Below, in pieces: positions 1-6,356 of a stretch of DNA of 33,738 bases; the stretch's first letter is position 1, and the number at the start of each line of letters is the position of its first letter. The position numbers were made by a program, and so were the translations under genes. The stretch is from positions 1-33,738 of the forward strand of contig CAYFZZ010000235.1 in NCBI GenBank assembly GCA_964347545.1. Direction: 5' to 3'. The notes beneath the pieces are model-generated. The model ran no database searches and had not been told where the DNA came from. It saw only the letters and a list, made by a program, of their open reading frames with translations. The stretch comes from CS4-C045 sp964347545 (GTDB lineage Bacteria; Planctomycetota; Planctomycetia; Pirellulales; UBA7805).

Positions 1-129
1 GGTCAGCTGTTTGCCCGCTCGCGGCTGTTGGGCAGCTTTTTCGCCACCGACCGCCAGCGGCTGCGGCAGCTGGCCGCCCGGCGGGGGGTGCATCACCTGG
101 ACAACCTGATCCCGGTCCCTGCGGGTTAG
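1..129 (+). CDS. C-terminal end of an unidentified protein (partial)
   Basis: The window opens inside a reading frame that runs 42 codons to a TAG stop. The visible tail is rich in Arg and Leu and ends in LDNLIPVPAG. Codon use (mostly G or C in the third position) matches the other genes of the window, so it is very likely the true 3' end of a gene whose body lies to the left. No domain can be recognised from this short piece and I do not assign a function. No clear terminator hairpin follows before the pyrimidine-rich stretch at 316. Confidence 0.6.
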   Translation, partial: GQLFARSRLLGSFFATDRQRLRQLAARRGVHHLDNLIPVPAG

Positions 130-315
130 TTAACCTCGCCACCGTTCTCTTCGCTCCACACCATTTTCTGGAATTCCCTCGTTAGGCTGAGACTCTGCGC
201 TGGTCGTCTTAAAAGAGGACCAACCATGCAGACCAAGCCTACCTGGCTTGCCGAAGATGCCATCTTTCACTGGCTCATCAATCACCGGGCGCTGTCTTGG
301 TACCGCCAAATATTA

Positions 316-424
316 TGCCTGTCCTTTTTTCAATTCTCTTTTTTCAATTCTTTCTTTTTTCAATTCTGCCTGTCCTTTTTTCCATTTTCCAGTTTCTTTT
401 TTCCAGTTTTTTTCCAGTTTTTTT
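316..424. repeat. Pyrimidine-rich tandem repeat with TGCCTGTCC motif
   Basis: One strand is almost pure T and C. The unit TTTTTTCAATTC occurs three times (325-336, 339-350, 355-366), followed by degenerate TTTTTTCCA units to about 424. The word TGCCTGTCCTTTTTTC appears twice, at 316 and 367. Read on the other strand this is GGACAGGCA next to A-runs. I recall that word as a dispersed intergenic motif in planctomycetes and some other bacteria; this is memory, not a search. Base composition is unlike the GC-rich surroundings. Confidence 0.7.
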
Positions 425-429
425 ACGAT

Positions 430-458
430 TTGACAGGTTGGGAAATGCGACCTACGTT
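430..458 (+). promoter_or_regulatory. Candidate sigma70-type promoter upstream of the riboswitch
   Basis: A perfect -35 box TTGACA (430-435) is followed by a 17-nt spacer and TACGTT (453-458; three of six matches to TATAAT). Transcription would start near 465 and run about 260 nt into the c-di-GMP riboswitch. The spacing and -35 are good and the -10 is weak. A closer promoter may exist in 560-700, but I could not find a better match there. Confidence 0.3.
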
Positions 459-721
459 TCACAATGGCCAGACTGACCGTAGTGGAGTGGGGCTGCGAGG
501 GCATTTTGCCCGTGGGAGTGGTGTTTGGGCAGCTGTTGTTTGCTTTTGTCACCGTTCCCCAACCAGTTGTGGTTTTTGTTTTTGCCGCGATGTAAGTACG
601 TGGGTGTGTACCCCCCCCCCGATAACGTGTCCGCCAGGCCGCTCAGGTCGCCTACGGTGCCGTTAAAACGTTTGCTGGAGTTTTTCAGGGAGTGTTAGCG
701 GAGCCCTGCCCAGGGGTTCCT

Positions 722-805
722 CGACAATGGCAAACCGATCGGAAGGTCGGGACGCAAAGCCATGGGTCCCCGCTGTGGTGGATCGCCAGGCTGCCGAATG
801 GTTCC
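722..805 (+). promoter_or_regulatory. Cyclic-di-GMP-I (GEMM-I) riboswitch
   Basis: The conserved core of the GEMM-I aptamer is plainly visible. ATGGC (727-731) pairs with GCCAT (759-763). Inside it are AAA, then the helix CCGATC/GGTCGG (735-740 with 745-750) closed by a GGAA GNRA-type tetraloop, then the signature GACGCAAAGCC (751-761). A second hairpin follows (GGTCC 765-769 with GGATC 780-784), then CCAGGCTGCCGAATGG, matching the family's 3' half. The family binds cyclic di-GMP. The aptamer ends about 12 nt before the strong Shine-Dalgarno GGGAGG (814-819) of the TadG-like gene, so translational control is likely: CCTC at 719-722 could pair with GAGG at 816-819. I see no intrinsic terminator between aptamer and gene. 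Whether the ligand turns expression on or off cannot be read from the sequence. Confidence 0.9.
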
Positions 806-825
806 TTTCACTTGGGAGGTGCATC

Positions 826-2010
826 ATGGCATTGTGCATCGATCGGCTTGGCCGGGGCGGGCGTCCGCGCCAGGATCGCAGCGGCAACGTGATCGTGTTG
901 GCATCGTTATTGATCGTATTCCTTTTGGGATTGCTCGCCTTCGCGTGCGACTTAGGCTACCTGCTGATGGCCCGCACGGAGCTGCAGCGTGCGGCAGATT
1001 CCGCGGCCATGGCCAGTGCCTGGACCTTGTTGGATGAAAACAGGCTGAAGGGCAAGGAGTATGTCCAGCAGCTACAGTCGGCCGCTCGAGAGACGGCGGC
1101 TGAGTACGTATCGCTGAACAAGGTTGTCGGCAACAGCCCCCTTCTCGATTTGAATCGCGAGAACGAGCTGGAAGGGGATGTGGTGATTGGACGATATGTG
1201 GGAGGGGGCGAAATATCTTTGGAGGGGGACGCCAGCCAGTACAACGCGGTGCGGGTGCGTGTCCAGCGGTCCTTGCATCGCAATGGCGAAATTGGGCTCT
1301 TCTTTGCCCGGATCTTTGGCAGGAATTCGGCCAGCCTGAAGGCCGAGGCGATCGCCACTTACCAGGACGGCATCACGGGCTTCCGCGTCACTGGTCACAC
1401 CGGAAACGCGAAACTGCTCCCCTTCGCTCTGGATGTCCAGGAATGGAGAAACCTGCTGAACGGCCAAGGCTTCGATGACTGGACTTACGACTCCAAGACG
1501 CATTCGCTGTTTCGCGGCCCCGATGGCATTCACGAGACGAAACTCTTTCCCAGCAGGCAAAACGGGAGGAGCGGCATCACGCCGGGCAATTTCGGTACGA
1601 TCGACATCGGCTCCACGGACAATAGCAGCTCGACGCTCATGCGCCAGATTCGCGAAGGCGTATCCCAACAGGACCTGGACTACCATGGGGGCGAGCTGGC
1701 ATTAGACCCACGCACGGGCACATTGCCTTTGGACGGGGATACGGGCGTCGACGCCAACCTGGAACTTGCCCTCCGCGACGTGCTCGGCCAGCCCCGGACC
1801 ATTCCGTTGTACAGCAAAGTCACGGGAAGTGGGGACACCGCAATCTTTACGATTGTGGGATTCGTCGGCATTCGCATCCTTGATTTCGATCTGCATTCGG
1901 CGAACAGTTTTGTCATGATTCAGCCGGCCCTGGTGGTCGACGCCACGGCCATCGGCAACGGAGGCTCGTCCAGCTACGCCGTCTACCAGCCGGTGATCCT
2001 CAAGCTGTAA
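826..2010 (+). CDS. TadG-like Flp/Tad pilus assembly protein
   Basis: A 394-residue protein with the N-terminal layout of the TadE/TadG-like (Tad) family. A short basic segment (RGGRPRQDRSGN, about residues 10-21) is followed by one membrane helix (about 22-44) and then the typical ELQRAADSAAMASAWTLL stretch (52-69). About 320 residues of predicted exported domain follow, with no enzyme motif that I recognise. The start at 826 is chosen because GGGAGG lies 6 nt upstream; an earlier in-frame ATG at 727 falls inside the riboswitch and would give an unlikely 33-residue extension. Family members sit in the Tad secretion system that builds Flp pili for adhesion. No other tad gene is visible here. 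Expression is probably governed by the c-di-GMP riboswitch directly upstream. Confidence 0.85.
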   Translation: MALCIDRLGRGGRPRQDRSGNVIVLASLLIVFLLGLLAFACDLGYLLMARTELQRAADSAAMASAWTLLDENRLKGKEYVQQLQSAARETAAEYVSLNKVVGNSPLLDLNRENELEGDVVIGRYVGGGEISLEGDASQYNAVRVRVQRSLHRNGEIGLFFARIFGRNSASLKAEAIATYQDGITGFRVTGHTGNAKLLPFALDVQEWRNLLNGQGFDDWTYDSKTHSLFRGPDGIHETKLFPSRQNGRSGITPGNFGTIDIGSTDNSSSTLMRQIREGVSQQDLDYHGGELALDPRTGTLPLDGDTGVDANLELALRDVLGQPRTIPLYSKVTGSGDTAIFTIVGFVGIRILDFDLHSANSFVMIQPALVVDATAIGNGGSSSYAVYQPVILKL

Positions 2011-2081
2011 ACCACTGCCCTCTTCATCCTCGGGTTCCGCAGCGGGCTTGCTCAGGGCCCCCCGATCAAAGAAATACAAAG

Positions 2082-2255
2082 ATGGCTTATTGTTCGTCCT
2101 GCAAATTATCGCTCGACACGCAATACATCACCGGCGAAAACGCCGCCTGGTGTCCCGCCTGCCGAGACCACGTCGAACTTTCGGTGTTCCAGGTCCCCGG
2201 CTGGACCGTCGGCGTGCTTCTCCTGCTGACGACCTACTGGCAATATTGGCTGTAG
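2082..2255 (+). CDS. 57-residue zinc-ribbon microprotein with C-terminal membrane helix
   Basis: The frame encodes 57 residues. CSSC (residues 4-7) and CPAC (24-27) form a four-cysteine zinc-ribbon pattern with a 16-residue spacer. A hydrophobic, Trp-rich segment from about 40 to the end (VPGWTVGVLLLLTT onward) would serve as a C-terminal membrane anchor, leaving the zinc ribbon probably in the cytoplasm. The gene begins 71 nt after the TadG-like gene on the same strand, so co-transcription under the riboswitch is possible. There is no clear Shine-Dalgarno site, which is common in this window. I do not recognise the family; the four spaced cysteines and the clean hydrophobic tail argue against chance. 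Confidence 0.6.
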   Translation: MAYCSSCKLSLDTQYITGENAAWCPACRDHVELSVFQVPGWTVGVLLLLTTYWQYWL

Positions 2256-2586
2256 GCAGAGTTGGTGTGCAGGATTTCGTAAGCGCAGGCTGGGCCTAGC
2301 CGCCATCCGGGCGGTGCGGCGGTGCGGGCGCCGCTGCTGCGAAGTACTTCCGAGGCAGCCGTCCTGGGCGCCGGGACGGAGGCGGGTGCTGTCTTCCCGC
2401 ACGGAGAGAGGGCGGTGCCAACCTTTCCCGCTCAGTCGGCCCCGCTTTGGCTGACCAGCGACCGGCCGGTCGATCTTGTGCCCCGCCGTGGCCGGCAAAA
2501 CCACGGGCTGGCTCGGCGCCTGCCAGACCTTTCTGAGCCACATCCACCCGTCCGCGGGAAGGGTTTCCTGTGCGGCGGTTTTCGAG
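2256..2586. other. Gene-free GC-rich spacer
   Basis: Between the microprotein and the tRNA there is a GC-rich stretch with no convincing reading frame on either strand. The longer frames are low in hydrophobic residues, rich in Arg and Pro, and overlap the tRNA. I see no clear terminator or repeat in it. Confidence 0.5.
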
Positions 2587-2659
2587 TGGAGGATAGGGGA
2601 CTCGAACCCCTGACCTTCTGGCTGCCAGCCAGACGCTCTCCCAACTGAGCTAATCCCCC
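2587..2659 (-). tRNA. tRNA-Ala (anticodon GGC)
   Basis: Read on the minus strand, a complete 73-nt cloverleaf is visible. The acceptor stem GGGGGAT pairs with ATCCTCC and includes the G3-U70 wobble pair that is the identity signal for alanyl-tRNA synthetase. The D arm is AGCTCAGTTGGGAGAGC. The anticodon stem TCTGG/CCAGA encloses the loop CTGGCAG, giving anticodon GGC (reads GCC). The T arm GGGGTTCGAGTCCCC is perfect. The discriminator base is A. CCA is not encoded in the gene and must be added after transcription. Confidence 0.97.
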
Positions 2660-2701
2660 AACGCTTAACGCTTTGCGACCCTCGCCCCGCCGTCCGCGGG
2701 C

Positions 2702-2729
2702 ATGCTATCCTTAACGGGACGCTCGTCAA
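2702..2729 (-). promoter_or_regulatory. Candidate promoter of tRNA-Ala
   Basis: On the minus strand TTGACG (2729-2724; five of six matches) is followed by a 16-nt spacer and TAGCAT (2707-2702; four of six matches). Transcription would start near 2695, about 35 nt before the mature tRNA 5' end. Position and spacing fit a sigma70-type tRNA promoter. Confidence 0.5.
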
Positions 2730-2853
2730 GGGCCGAAGGTCGTGTTGCCGTCGAGGCAAGAAAACCTTATCACCGGTCCGACGAACTGTCAACGGGAACG
2801 GCCGCGTGGCGGCCACAGGGTGGCTCCAGCCGATCGATGCGAGCAGCAACGTT

Positions 2854-3891
2854 GTGAAGAAACTCCTCTCCAATTTTGCCAAGCTGGCCGTTTCCCTGGG
2901 GTTAATCATTTACCTGGCGATCGACGTCCAGAAGAACAATCCGGATCTTTTCGTCCGACTTCGCGAGGGTGACAAAAACTGGGTATTGCTGACCTTGGCC
3001 CTGGTCACGATGACCGGTGCCGTGATGTTGGCCATTACGCGGTGGTACTTTCTAGTCCGAGCGCTCGACCTGCCGTTTCGCTTGCGGGATGCCTTCCGTT
3101 TGGGCTTTCTGGGCTATCTCCTGAATTTCGTCTCTCTGGGTTCGGTGGGTGGCGACCTGTTCAAAGCGGTCTTTATCGCTCGCGAACATCCGGGCCGTCG
3201 GACGGCGGCGGTAACTTCTGTCGTGGTTGACCGGGTGATCGGCCTGGTCGGGCTGTTGTTGGTGGCCTGCCTGGCCTTAATGTTTTTCGACGTGAACCAG
3301 TTTTCTGCACCGATACGCCAGCTAGCAGCCGCCACGTTGGTGGCCGGCATCCTGGGATTGGCCGGCTTTATTCTGATGATGTTTCGCTTCGGGACGGAGG
3401 GTCCCGTGGCCGACTGGCTGTGCCGGCCGGGGCTGGCGGGTGATTTTTTTCAGCGGTTGTATCAGGCGGCGCGGACGTATCAGCGACGACGGGGCGTGCT
3501 GCTGCTGGCGATGGGGATCACGCTGTGCGTCCATAGCCTGGGAGTTCTCTCCTTTTTCTTGATTGCTCATGGGCTGCCCGATGCAGCTCCTCCCCTGGGT
3601 GTCCATTGTTTTATTGTGCCTCTGGCGATGGTCTCGGCTGCTCTGCCGCTGCCCCTGGAGGGCTTGGGGGCCTTCGAAGCCGTGCTGAAATACCTCTATG
3701 CTCAAACCACACCGGACCTGGTCAGCGACGCCAAAGGCTTGCTGGTGGCCCTGGTATATCGGGTGATACGCATCGGGGTCGCTTTGATCGGCGTGGGATT
3801 CTACCTCAGCAGTCGGCGGGAGGTGGATCACATGATTCACGAAGCCGAGGAAATCGAGATCGAGGCGGAAGAAAAGGCCGCTCAGCAATAA
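2854..3891 (+). CDS. Lysylphosphatidylglycerol synthase-like integral membrane protein (UPF0104 family)
   Basis: The protein is built mostly of membrane helices and resembles the flippase/transmembrane region shared by MprF and the UPF0104 (LPG_synthase_TM) family. Recognisable parts are the first helix (LAVSLGLIIYLAIDV), FRLGFLGYLLNFVSLGSVGGDLFKAVFI, and the late motif MVSAALPLPLEGLGAFEAV. There is no soluble aminoacyl-transfer domain, so lysyl-PG synthesis itself is not implied; stand-alone members are thought to move lipids or lipid-linked precursors. The C-terminus is highly charged (EAEEIEIEAEEKAAQQ). I chose the GTG at 2854, which gives a usual VKKLL start directly before helix 1; an in-frame GTG at 2806 would add 16 residues. 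Neither has a strong Shine-Dalgarno site. Confidence 0.8.
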   Translation: MKKLLSNFAKLAVSLGLIIYLAIDVQKNNPDLFVRLREGDKNWVLLTLALVTMTGAVMLAITRWYFLVRALDLPFRLRDAFRLGFLGYLLNFVSLGSVGGDLFKAVFIAREHPGRRTAAVTSVVVDRVIGLVGLLLVACLALMFFDVNQFSAPIRQLAAATLVAGILGLAGFILMMFRFGTEGPVADWLCRPGLAGDFFQRLYQAARTYQRRRGVLLLAMGITLCVHSLGVLSFFLIAHGLPDAAPPLGVHCFIVPLAMVSAALPLPLEGLGAFEAVLKYLYAQTTPDLVSDAKGLLVALVYRVIRIGVALIGVGFYLSSRREVDHMIHEAEEIEIEAEEKAAQQ

Positions 3892-3964
3892 AGGCCTCAT
3901 GCTCTGCGGCAAAGATGCGATCCGATCGCAGGCGGCGAACTCTTCTTACCGAGGCTGAGCAACC

Positions 3965-4516
3965 ATGCGTGTCAGCATCAACGAACAGACGCTGGAACTT
4001 CGCCAGGGCGACATTACCGAGCAGGAGGTGGCGGCGATCGTGAATGCCGCCAACAGCCGTCTGGCGGGCGGGGGGGGCGTGGACGGCGCCATTCACCGCC
4101 GCGGCGGCCCGGCGATCATGGAGGAGACCGCCCGGCGTTACCCCACAGGCTGTCCCACGGGCAGCGCGGTCATTTCCACGGCTGGCAACTTGCCTGCCGA
4201 GTACGTGATCCATGCGGTGGGCCCGGTGTGGGGGGGTGGCAAGCGGGGCGAGCCCGAGTTGCTGGCGGCTGCCTACCGCCGCTGTCTGGAGCTGGCGGTC
4301 GAGCACGCGTGTGCCAGCCTTGCCTTCCCGTCGCTCAGCACCGGAGCCTACCGCTACCCGCTCGATCTGGCCGCTCAAATTGCACTCAGCACAACCATCG
4401 CGTTTCTCAAGCAACACGCTCGCCCGGGCCTGGTCTGTTTCGTCCTGTTCGACGCGGGCAGCTACGGGGCCTTCGCGGCGGCGCTGGAACCGTTGTTATC
4501 GCGGGAAGACCGGTAA
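3965..4516 (+). CDS. Macrodomain protein (O-acetyl-ADP-ribose deacetylase type)
   Basis: A 183-residue single-domain protein of the MacroD/YmdB type. Family signatures are QGDIT (14-18), IVNAANSRLAGGGGVDGAIH (25-44; binds the distal ribose and pyrophosphate), HAVGPVWGGG and PSLSTGAYRYP (second phosphate loop). Such enzymes bind ADP-ribose and remove acetyl or ADP-ribosyl groups; in bacteria they process the product of sirtuin deacylation. Length and motif order are normal. A GAGG lies upstream (about 3949-3954). Its neighbour TsaB converges on it from the minus strand, 25 nt away, so they do not form an operon. Confidence 0.93.
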   Translation: MRVSINEQTLELRQGDITEQEVAAIVNAANSRLAGGGGVDGAIHRRGGPAIMEETARRYPTGCPTGSAVISTAGNLPAEYVIHAVGPVWGGGKRGEPELLAAAYRRCLELAVEHACASLAFPSLSTGAYRYPLDLAAQIALSTTIAFLKQHARPGLVCFVLFDAGSYGAFAAALEPLLSREDR

Positions 4517-4541
4517 ACGTTCTTCCCCTGCCCAGCCCCCG

Positions 4542-5231
4542 TTAGTTCGCTTCGCGTGCTCGATCGTCCCATTTCTCCTCGGCGGCGCTTTTTTGGTAGT
4601 AATGGGGCACCACTTGCCAGAGGTCTTCGCGCCGACCGGCGGCAAAATCCGTGACGGCCAGGCGGCCCACCCAGGCAGCCCGCGGCAGCCACAGGTCTGG
4701 ATCGACGACGGCTGTGGAGGCGGGAATCCTCGCTCGGCACTCAGCCAGCACCGGCCCCGTCACGGCTTCGTCGGGTGTCAACCCGGCCAGCCAGACGTCG
4801 ATTGGCAGGACCACCGTCGGCTGCGTCTCGTACCACCCTTGCTCGCCACGAACGAAGCGTGCCGCGAAGACCCGTTGGCGCTGAGCGTCGATGGCGGCGG
4901 ATACGGTCTGGAATTCGGCAGGCGTTGCCGCCGCGATGGCCCTCAGAGTGTGGATACTCAAAATCTGTGCGGCGACGGCGTAGGCCAGGGTTTTGGCGGC
5001 GGTGACTCCGATCCTCAGCCCGGTGAACGAACCTGGCCCGGCGGCGACGGCCACCAGATCCACTTGCTGGGGTTTCCAGCCGTATTGATCGAGGATCTGG
5101 TGCAAGCCGCTGATCAGGGTCTGCGCGGTACGGCGGTCTGGATCCAGGGCCACATCGGCAACCACTTGAGCATCCTCCAGGAGGGCGATCGTGCCGGTGG
5201 TGTGGCTGGTTTCCAAGGCGACGGTTCGCAT
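4542..5231 (-). CDS. tsaB: tRNA t6A37 biosynthesis subunit TsaB
   Basis: A 229-residue protein of the ASKHA fold. It starts MRTVALETSHTTGTIAL and carries the signature GPGSFTGLRIG (65-75). TsaB dimerises with the catalytic subunit TsaD and, with TsaE and TsaC, makes N6-threonylcarbamoyladenosine at position 37 of tRNAs that read ANN codons. The C-terminal VVPHYYQKSAAEEKWD matches the usual PxYxR-like end of the family. TsaB keeps the fold but not the metal-binding histidines of TsaD, as expected. The gene stands alone and diverges from the metallophosphoesterase gene across a 245-bp promoter region. Confidence 0.95.
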   Translation of the reverse strand: MRTVALETSHTTGTIALLEDAQVVADVALDPDRRTAQTLISGLHQILDQYGWKPQQVDLVAVAAGPGSFTGLRIGVTAAKTLAYAVAAQILSIHTLRAIAAATPAEFQTVSAAIDAQRQRVFAARFVRGEQGWYETQPTVVLPIDVWLAGLTPDEAVTGPVLAECRARIPASTAVVDPDLWLPRAAWVGRLAVTDFAAGRREDLWQVVPHYYQKSAAEEKWDDRAREAN

Positions 5232-5370
5232 CTCAAATCTCTCGAGCTCCCGCGGCGGATCGCACGCCCGCCAAGCCGGGCATTACCGATCTGCTTTCGA
5301 AGGCATTAGTTACTGCCGTCACCCAGCTTGCAGGGAGATCCCCGCGAGGGCAATCCACCCGCCTCCAGGG

Positions 5371-5399
5371 TTGACCCTGCCCCGCCGTCAATTTACATT
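5371..5399 (+). promoter_or_regulatory. Candidate promoter of the metallophosphoesterase gene
   Basis: TTGACC (5371-5376; five of six) with a 17-nt spacer and TACATT (5394-5399; four of six) lies 78 nt upstream of the GTG start at 5477. Transcription would begin near 5406. Confidence 0.45.
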
Positions 5400-5476
5400 G
5401 CGTGGCTGGCCTTAACACGCCTGCTGAGCTAACTTTACATCCCGATCGGGCACTCTGTTGGACGGAAGAACGGGCC

Positions 5477-6226
5477 GTGAGACGAGCGTTAATCAGCGAC
5501 ATTCACAGCAACCTGGAGAGTCTCGAAGCGGTCCTGGAGGACATCCGCAACCAGGGAATTACCGAGATCTATTGTCTGGGTGACATTGTCGGATATGGCC
5601 CCAATCCTTGCCAGTGCGTCGACCTGATCATGAAGTGCGACGTCTGCCTGTTGGGCAATCACGACCAGGGCGCTCTGTTTGACCCGGAAGGATTCAACAC
5701 GGGTGCCGAGCGGGCTATTTTCTGGACGCGCGAGCAGCTGGAGAATCAGCAGACGGATCCCATCGAGCGGGCGCGGCGGTGGGATTTTCTGGGCGAGCTC
5801 CCTCGCAATCGCAAGGAAAACGGTCTGCTCTTCGTACATGGCTCGGCGCGAAATCCGCTCAACGAATATGTCTTCCCGGAAGACATTTACAATCAGCGGA
5901 AGATGGAAAAGATCTTCAGCCTGATTGATCAAACCTGCTTTCAGGGGCACACCCACGTGCCTGGTGTTTTTACGGAGGGTCTGCGGTTTCACAGTCCTGC
6001 CGAGCTGGGGCACGAATACCGCTTGGGGGATGAAAAGGTCATGATTAACGTCGGTTCGGTGGGGCAGCCTCGCGACGGAGACTGGCGTTCTTGTTATGTG
6101 GTGCTGGAGGACGACCTCGTTTGCTTCCGTCGGGTCGAGTACGACAAGGACAGGACGATCCAGAAGATCTACAACATTCCCGACTTGGATAATTTTTTGG
6201 GTGACAGGCTTCGCGATGGTCGCTGA
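5477..6226 (+). CDS. Calcineurin-like metallophosphoesterase (YfcE/diadenosine-polyphosphatase-like)
   Basis: A 249-residue single-domain phosphoesterase with all metal-binding motifs in order: SDIHSN (7-12), GDIVGYGPNP, GNHDQG, VHGSARNP and GHTHVPG. This set binds two divalent metals in the active site. Enzymes with GDIVGYGP-type motifs act on small phosphodiesters or phosphoproteins; the substrate cannot be read from sequence. The GTG at 5477 is preferred because the DIHSN strand normally starts within the first ten residues and GGAAG lies about 8 nt upstream; an upstream ATG at 5402 would add 25 unconserved residues and precede the likely transcription start. No signal peptide, so it is cytoplasmic. 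Confidence 0.88.
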   Translation: MRRALISDIHSNLESLEAVLEDIRNQGITEIYCLGDIVGYGPNPCQCVDLIMKCDVCLLGNHDQGALFDPEGFNTGAERAIFWTREQLENQQTDPIERARRWDFLGELPRNRKENGLLFVHGSARNPLNEYVFPEDIYNQRKMEKIFSLIDQTCFQGHTHVPGVFTEGLRFHSPAELGHEYRLGDEKVMINVGSVGQPRDGDWRSCYVVLEDDLVCFRRVEYDKDRTIQKIYNIPDLDNFLGDRLRDGR

Positions 6227-6356
6227 CCTGCGATGCCATTGGTCTGGCGGATACATGCGACGGGGGAGACGAGCGGGATGGCAGGCAGCGCCTGCAGTTT
6301 GCGCACCACCCGCTGATGAGCACCACGCTTGACCCCCGCTCAGTGAGGATTCCTTC

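Larger units (their letters stand above)
130..699. other. Long non-coding stretch before the riboswitch
   Basis: No convincing gene lies here. It holds the pyrimidine-rich repeat tract (316-424), a candidate promoter (430-458) and a run of ten C (611-620). An ATG at 226 has a fair Shine-Dalgarno site (AGAGGA, 214-219) and opens a frame to 666. Its first 30 residues look protein-like (WLAEDAIFHWLINH), but the frame then enters the repeat tract as a Phe/Ser/Gln-rich run. It may be the remnant of a small gene interrupted by the repeat, or chance; I do not call it a gene. Confidence 0.5.
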
